Assembly: GCA_964370405.1 (NCBI GenBank)
Contig: CAYJJB010000024.1
Coordinates: forward strand, 1 to 27,318
Direction of reading: 5' to 3'
DNA from: SIG603 sp964370405
Lineage (GTDB): Bacteria > Bacillota > Clostridia > Oscillospirales > Acutalibacteraceae
Length of the DNA stretch: 27,318 nucleotides
The number at the start of each line of letters is the position of its first letter. The first letter of the stretch is position 1. Shown here one piece after another: positions 24,022 to 27,318 of this stretch. Below the pieces are notes generated by a model. That model had not been told where the DNA came from. It saw only the letters and a list, made by a program, of their open reading frames with translations, and ran no database searches. Position numbers and translations under genes: made by a program.

Positions 24022-24486
24022 TCACCCCTTATCCTTTTTGCATACACGTACTTTATTTACATATGCATTTGAATTTTCAAGCACTTTCTGGGTCATTTTA
24101 AAATATAGTTCTTTCTCTTCATCTGAAAAACCAATTAAAAGGTCGTCGTACCATTCATCCAACTTTTTTTCAACCGCAGGTAGCACCTCCATCATTTTTT
24201 CAGTTGGATACACCTCAGTTATTCTTTTATCTTGTGCACATTGTTCTCTTTTAACATACCCATGTTCCTCAAGATAGCTTAAATTTCTTGTGATTGTACT
24301 TTTATTAAGCATAAGCATACACGCAAGTTTGTCTTGCGATATACCAGGATTATCCACTATGCTTGAAGCACAGTTTAAAAAACACAAATCCATGCCCTCA
24401 TTATAAATTTTTATTTGCTTTACTGTTCTATCACAGTGAAAAATATCTCTAATAAACCTTAATAACCTAATTTCATTTCTTCTCAT
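24022..24486 (-). CDS. MarR-family transcriptional regulator of the ABC exporter
   Basis: A 154-residue winged-helix repressor. The central part ISQDKLACMLMLNKSTITRNLSYLEEHGYVKRE (read in parts) is the MarR helix-turn-helix, followed by the wing DKRITEVYPT and a C-terminal dimerisation helix (VEKKLDEWYDDLLIGFSDEEKELY). Several cysteines, including C-rich spots near FHCDR, FLNC and EQCAQD, might sense thiol stress (inference). The frame runs 20 codons further upstream, but that would start ahead of the promoter -10. AAAGGGAG at 24497-24504 sets ATG 24486. It is first in an operon with the two exporter subunits, which start 4 nt after its stop. Autoregulation is likely through the palindromes at 24505-24533. 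Confidence 0.9.
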   Translation of the reverse strand: MRRNEIRLLRFIRDIFHCDRTVKQIKIYNEGMDLCFLNCASSIVDNPGISQDKLACMLMLNKSTITRNLSYLEEHGYVKREQCAQDKRITEVYPTEKMMEVLPAVEKKLDEWYDDLLIGFSDEEKELYFKMTQKVLENSNAYVNKVRVCKKDKG

Positions 24487-24504
24487 AATACACACTCTCC
24501 CTTT

Positions 24505-24533
24505 GTTGCAAGTGCAACTGTTGCTCATGCAAC
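24505..24533. promoter_or_regulatory. Tandem palindromic operator, probably for the MarR protein
   Basis: Two 14-bp palindromes, GTTGCAAGTGCAAC (24505-24518) and GTTGCTCATGCAAC (24520-24533), are separated by one base, with centres 15 bp apart. Both fit GTTGC-N4-GCAAC. They lie directly downstream of the -10 box, over the probable transcript start and up to the Shine-Dalgarno site, where a bound repressor would block transcription. Confidence 0.78.
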
Positions 24534-24534
24534 T

Positions 24535-24563
24535 AGTATAAAGCATTTAATTTTTTTTGTCAA
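24535..24563 (-). promoter_or_regulatory. Near-consensus sigma-A promoter of the marR-ABC exporter operon
   Basis: TTGACA (24558-24563) and TATACT (24535-24540) with a 17-nt spacer on the minus strand. The spacer starts with an A-tract. The operator pair begins one base after the -10. Confidence 0.85.
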
Positions 24564-24697
24564 TTTAATATGAACAGTTGTGATTTAAAACAGTAATTCC
24601 TATTAATTTTTATTGCTTTTTTTGGAAAAAGAAGGCATTTTTATCTATTCTAACCAATAATAAATAAATATTTTAACAAATTTTATAGGATACTCCC
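24564..24697. other. Intergenic spacer between divergent operons, nothing recognised
   Basis: The 305-bp gap between marR and the GntR/LacI-type gene holds two divergent promoters and the MarR operator. The middle part is AT-rich with no gene, and no AraR-like operator was seen. Confidence 0.5.
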
Positions 24698-24725
24698 TTG
24701 CATTATTTTTTTTTTAGTCTATAAT
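24698..24725 (+). promoter_or_regulatory. Promoter of the regulator-manA operon
   Basis: TTGCAT (24698-24703) and TATAAT (24720-24725) with a 16-nt T-rich spacer, about 65 nt before the ATG, which is preceded by GAGGGAGG. Confidence 0.68.
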
Positions 24726-24791
24726 AGAAGTAAGCAGTAATATTGATTATAAAAGTATGAGACAACTTAACGCAATCAGAGGGAGGTTTGT

Positions 24792-25877
24792 ATGATTAAG
24801 AATAATGAGAGGATCAGCTCTAAGTATAGAGTTGTTGTAGATGATATATATGATAAAATTAAAAATGGTACCTATAAGAGAGGTGACCGTCTACCTTCTG
24901 AGCACATTTTAGTAGATGAATATGCCTTTAGCAGGCAAACCATAAGACATTCACTTGAAATACTTGAAACCCAAGGTATACTTGATAGAAAAAGAGGCAG
25001 AGGAACTTATATAGTAGGTATTAATGCCCACAAGGCAAGAACCCATAATATAGGCGTAATTTTGACAAGCATAGCCCACTCCTCTTCTAATACCCTTCTT
25101 GGAATAGAAAATTTTGCCTTAAAAAGTGGTTATAGCGTAATTTTAGGTGTTACAAACAGCAAAACTGAAATAGAGGCGAAGTTTTTAAAAACCTTTATGG
25201 AAAAAAATGTTGACGGCATAATTATTCAAGGTGCAAAGTCGGCTTTCTCGTGCGCAAACAAACAGCTTTTTGACCTTTTAGACGCAAGAGGAGTTCCTGT
25301 GGTGTTTGTAAACAACTATTTTGAAGAAATAGACGAATGTGTTTTTGTTGGCAGTGATGATTACAAAGGCGCTTACGACCTTACAAGCTATCTTATTTTA
25401 CAAGGTTGCAACAAAATTGGCGCAATACTTAAATCTGATGATATGCAAAGTCAGCGCAGATACAGCGGATATTGCGGTTCTTTATCAAGTCACGCTATAA
25501 AGCTTGAAGAAAATAATATTATATGGTATGCTACAGGAGATGAACCTAAGCTTGAAAAGGAAGAGTCTATCAAATTTTTCATGAAAAGTTTTAAATCTTG
25601 TGACGGAATAATTTGCCAAAACGACAGAATAGCCGCGCATGTAATAAAAACTATGATTTCTCAAGGCTTAATGATTCCCGAATATAAAATGATTTGTGCG
25701 TTTGACGGGACTGATGTTGCAAAATACTGCCATGTGCCAATTACTACTATGGATAGTCCAAAAGCAGAGATAGGGCAAGCAGCAATATCAAAGCTTATTT
25801 CCTTGATTGAAAATAACGAAGATGAAAAATCTGAAGAATTACCTATGAAGCTGGTTGTAAGAAATTCTACAAGGTAG
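24792..25877 (+). CDS. GntR-type HTH / LacI-type sensor transcriptional regulator (AraR-like)
   Basis: A 361-residue hybrid regulator. The N-terminal GntR winged helix (about residues 9-76) has YDKIKNGTYKRGDRLPSE, the recognition helix FSRQTIRHSLEIL and the wing KRGRGTYIVG (shown in parts). The C-terminal part (about 86-360) is a LacI/periplasmic-binding-type sugar sensor (HNIGVILTSI; GIENFALKSGYSVIL; VDGIIIQGA; and ITTMDSPKAEIGQAAISKLI near the end). This order is that of Bacillus AraR, an arabinose-responsive repressor. The effector here is probably a sugar or sugar phosphate, and the manA gene 8 nt downstream hints at mannose or a mannoside (inference). It is the first gene of the operon and may regulate itself. 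Confidence 0.88.
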   Translation: MIKNNERISSKYRVVVDDIYDKIKNGTYKRGDRLPSEHILVDEYAFSRQTIRHSLEILETQGILDRKRGRGTYIVGINAHKARTHNIGVILTSIAHSSSNTLLGIENFALKSGYSVILGVTNSKTEIEAKFLKTFMEKNVDGIIIQGAKSAFSCANKQLFDLLDARGVPVVFVNNYFEEIDECVFVGSDDYKGAYDLTSYLILQGCNKIGAILKSDDMQSQRRYSGYCGSLSSHAIKLEENNIIWYATGDEPKLEKEESIKFFMKSFKSCDGIICQNDRIAAHVIKTMISQGLMIPEYKMICAFDGTDVAKYCHVPITTMDSPKAEIGQAAISKLISLIENNEDEKSEELPMKLVVRNSTR

Positions 25878-25885
25878 GTAAAAAT

Positions 25886-26845
25886 ATGTTAACAGTAAAA
25901 CTTTCGCCTGCATTTAAAGATTATATATGGGGTGGAACAAAGCTTCGTGACCAGTACTTAAAAAAATGTGATTTAAAAAGAGTTGCCGAAAGTTGGGAGC
26001 TTTCTACTCATCCTGACGGCCAAAGCATTATTGCAAGTGGCGGCGACACAGGAATGTCTTTTTCTGATTATATAAAAAAGCATGGAGAAGATATTTTGGG
26101 AGAAAACTGCAAAAAATTTGAAGATTTTCCTGTTTTAATTAAATTTATTGACGCACAGTCAGCACTTTCAGTGCAAGTACATCCTGATGACGAGTATGCC
26201 TTGGCAAATGAAGGAGAGTACGGTAAAACCGAAATGTGGTATGTAATGGACTGCACAGACAATGCATATTTATATTTTGGGTTAAACTGTGAAATTTCTA
26301 AAGAAGATTTTAAGGAAAAAATTCAAAACAATACAGTAACAGATGTTTTAAACAAAGTTTCTGTAAAAAAGGGCGATGTCTTTTTTATTAAAGCAGGCAC
26401 CATTCATGCAATAGGTGCTGGAATATTAATTTGCGAAATTCAGCAAAATTCTAACACCACTTATAGAGTTTATGACTATGACAGAAAAGATGACAAAGGA
26501 AATAACAGGCCTTTGCACATAGAAAAAGCCATTGCTGTATCAGATTTAAAACCTGCAAGCAATGACGATAAAGTCTATGAGGAAGAAAAAACAAATGATG
26601 CTACTTCAAAAATTTTAGCAAACTGCAAATACTTTAATACTACTAAATTCACAGTAAAAACCAAGCTTTCTTTAAATATTGACAAAACTTCTTTTGCATC
26701 AATAATAATTTTAGAGGGCAGTGGATGTATAAAAACAGCCGAAGGCGACCTAAACTTTAATAGAGCAGACAGTATTTTCATTCCTGCAAATTCAGGTAAG
26801 ATAGAAATTGACGGAAACTGCAGTTTTATTCTTACAAGAGTCTAA
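25886..26845 (+). CDS. manA: Mannose-6-phosphate isomerase, class I
   Basis: Interconverts mannose 6-phosphate and fructose 6-phosphate in the cytoplasm, linking mannose use to glycolysis and supplying precursor for mannose-containing glycans. The 319-residue length is that of the short Firmicutes ManA/Pmi. Zn ligands are visible: Q97 and H99 in QVHPDD, E116 in GKTEMWYVM, and H174 in KAGTIHAIGAG. The N-terminal YIWGGTKLR and AESWELSTHPDG blocks and the later EIQQNSNTTYRVYDYDR are family signatures. AAGGTAGG lies about 7 nt before the ATG. It starts 8 nt after the GntR/LacI-type regulator and is followed by an NTF2-like gene. Confidence 0.93.
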   Translation: MLTVKLSPAFKDYIWGGTKLRDQYLKKCDLKRVAESWELSTHPDGQSIIASGGDTGMSFSDYIKKHGEDILGENCKKFEDFPVLIKFIDAQSALSVQVHPDDEYALANEGEYGKTEMWYVMDCTDNAYLYFGLNCEISKEDFKEKIQNNTVTDVLNKVSVKKGDVFFIKAGTIHAIGAGILICEIQQNSNTTYRVYDYDRKDDKGNNRPLHIEKAIAVSDLKPASNDDKVYEEEKTNDATSKILANCKYFNTTKFTVKTKLSLNIDKTSFASIIILEGSGCIKTAEGDLNFNRADSIFIPANSGKIEIDGNCSFILTRV

Positions 26846-26869
26846 GTTAACTTTGAAAGGGTTGATATT

Positions 26870-27220
26870 ATGAAAAGCAGAGCAGATAAACTTTTAGCCT
26901 ATTTAGACAGTTGGAAAACATGCATGAGAGATGACTATGATGAAATATTTGATAAGAATGTATTTTATCATACCTACGGTGAGGACTATGAAGGCATAGA
27001 AGCTTTAAAAGAATGGTTCGACACTTTCCATGAGCACGGCAGAATTATTTCTTGGACAGAAGTTAAAACTTACGAATGCGTAAACACCGTAATTTTAGAG
27101 TGGACTATTGAGTGCCTAATAAAAGGCTCGCCTAAAAATTTTGAAGGCATTTTAATTGCACACTTTAATCATGACGACAAAATTAAAAAGTTAAGAAGTT
27201 ATTTCACTCAGCTAAATTAA
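26870..27220 (+). CDS. NTF2/SnoaL-like small protein
   Basis: A 116-residue cytoplasmic protein with the cone-like NTF2/SnoaL pattern: an N-terminal helix pair (LLAYLDSWKTCMRDDYDEIF), a strand with FYHTYGEDYEGIEALKEWFDTFHEHG, then long strands TVILEWTIECLIKG and FEGILIAHFNHDDKIKKLRSYF. Such proteins are isomerases, dehydratases or ligand binders; catalytic identity cannot be told from sequence alone. AAAGGG lies about 8 nt before the ATG. It follows manA by 24 nt and is probably the last gene of the operon, so a role in sugar metabolism is possible. Confidence 0.78.
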   Translation: MKSRADKLLAYLDSWKTCMRDDYDEIFDKNVFYHTYGEDYEGIEALKEWFDTFHEHGRIISWTEVKTYECVNTVILEWTIECLIKGSPKNFEGILIAHFNHDDKIKKLRSYFTQLN

Positions 27221-27221
27221 A

Positions 27222-27245
27222 AAAAGAGCCCACAAGGGCTCTTTT
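27222..27245 (+). terminator. Rho-independent terminator of the regulator-manA operon
   Basis: Stem AAAAGAGCCC (27222-27231) and GGGCTCTTTT (27236-27245) with a 4-nt ACAA loop, starting right after the stop codon. Confidence 0.85.
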
Positions 27246-27283
27246 CAGCGTGTCAAAAAAGTTTCGCTTTTTTGTGCACGCTG
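27246..27283. repeat. Long hairpin element at the right end
   Basis: CAGCGTG (27246-27252) pairs with CACGCTG (27277-27283). After a small internal loop, CAAAAAAG (27254-27261) pairs with CTTTTTTG (27267-27274) around a 5-nt loop TTTCG. It follows the operon terminator at once and has no T-tract of its own. The form suggests a dispersed palindromic (REP- or MITE-like) element, but only one copy is in the window, so this is inference. Confidence 0.5.
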
Positions 27284-27318
27284 CCAGACTGTCCAAAAAT
27301 CTGCAAGGCAAGGAACAA

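Noticed and set aside
24487..24546. N-terminal 20-residue extension of the MarR protein
   Set aside because: It would include the operator and the -10 box, so it would not be on the transcript from the promoter found.
1..27318. CRISPR array, tRNA, rRNA, riboswitch, insertion sequence or phage genes
   Set aside because: Looked for on both strands; no regularly spaced repeats, cloverleaf, transposase or integrase reading frame, or known riboswitch core was seen.

Overview
The window is low-GC DNA (roughly one third G+C) with GGAGG-type ribosome binding sites, consensus sigma-A promoters and many rho-independent terminators. A SleB-type spore cortex hydrolase, Gram-positive style lipoproteins and several Clostridia-associated families (DUF4340, DUF4358, DHHW, GntR/LacI hybrid regulator) point to a spore-forming anaerobic Clostridia species. 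This is inference; there is no rRNA here to settle it. It reads as ordinary chromosome: no transposase, integrase, phage gene, CRISPR array, tRNA or rRNA was found.

Layout. 1-960: a SleB-like cortex-lytic enzyme (+) ending in a bidirectional terminator. 954-4471 (-): a NimA-like flavoprotein followed by an RND-family permease with no adaptor protein beside it. 4472-4970: AT-rich gap without a gene. 4971-9618 (-): a four-gene operon resembling the GldA/GldF/GldG ABC system plus a DUF4340 membrane-anchored protein. 9784-11079 (-): an orphan substrate-binding lipoprotein fused to a peptidoglycan-binding domain. 11226-11846 (-): a metallo-beta-lactamase-fold hydrolase. About 12019-13734 (+): a membrane diguanylate cyclase whose reading frame extends about 60 codons upstream of its first ATG and probably starts at a non-AUG codon. 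13799-15245 (-): a DUF4358 lipoprotein and a DHHW-family protein, overlapping. 15347-19528 (-): Gfo/Idh/MocA oxidoreductase, an ABC-2 ATPase and permease, and a mannitol dehydrogenase/fructuronate reductase-family enzyme. 19679-20494 (+): a polytopic membrane protein. 20542-24486 (-): a MarR repressor with a tandem palindromic operator on a near-consensus promoter, and a heterodimeric ABC exporter. 24792-27220 (+): a GntR/LacI-type sugar regulator, mannose-6-phosphate isomerase and an NTF2/SnoaL-like protein. A long hairpin lies at the right end.

How the genes fit together. The MarR-exporter unit is a classical drug- or toxin-responsive efflux operon. The regulator-manA unit and the reductase operon suggest use of mannose and uronate or polyol sugars. 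Several genes concern the cell envelope: the cortex hydrolase, the Gld-like ABC system, the PG-anchored binding protein and the DUF4358/DHHW pair. The clearest unusual signal is the diguanylate cyclase gene. Its promoter, Shine-Dalgarno site and open membrane-protein frame all lie well upstream of the first usable ATG, so it appears to start at AUA or AUU.
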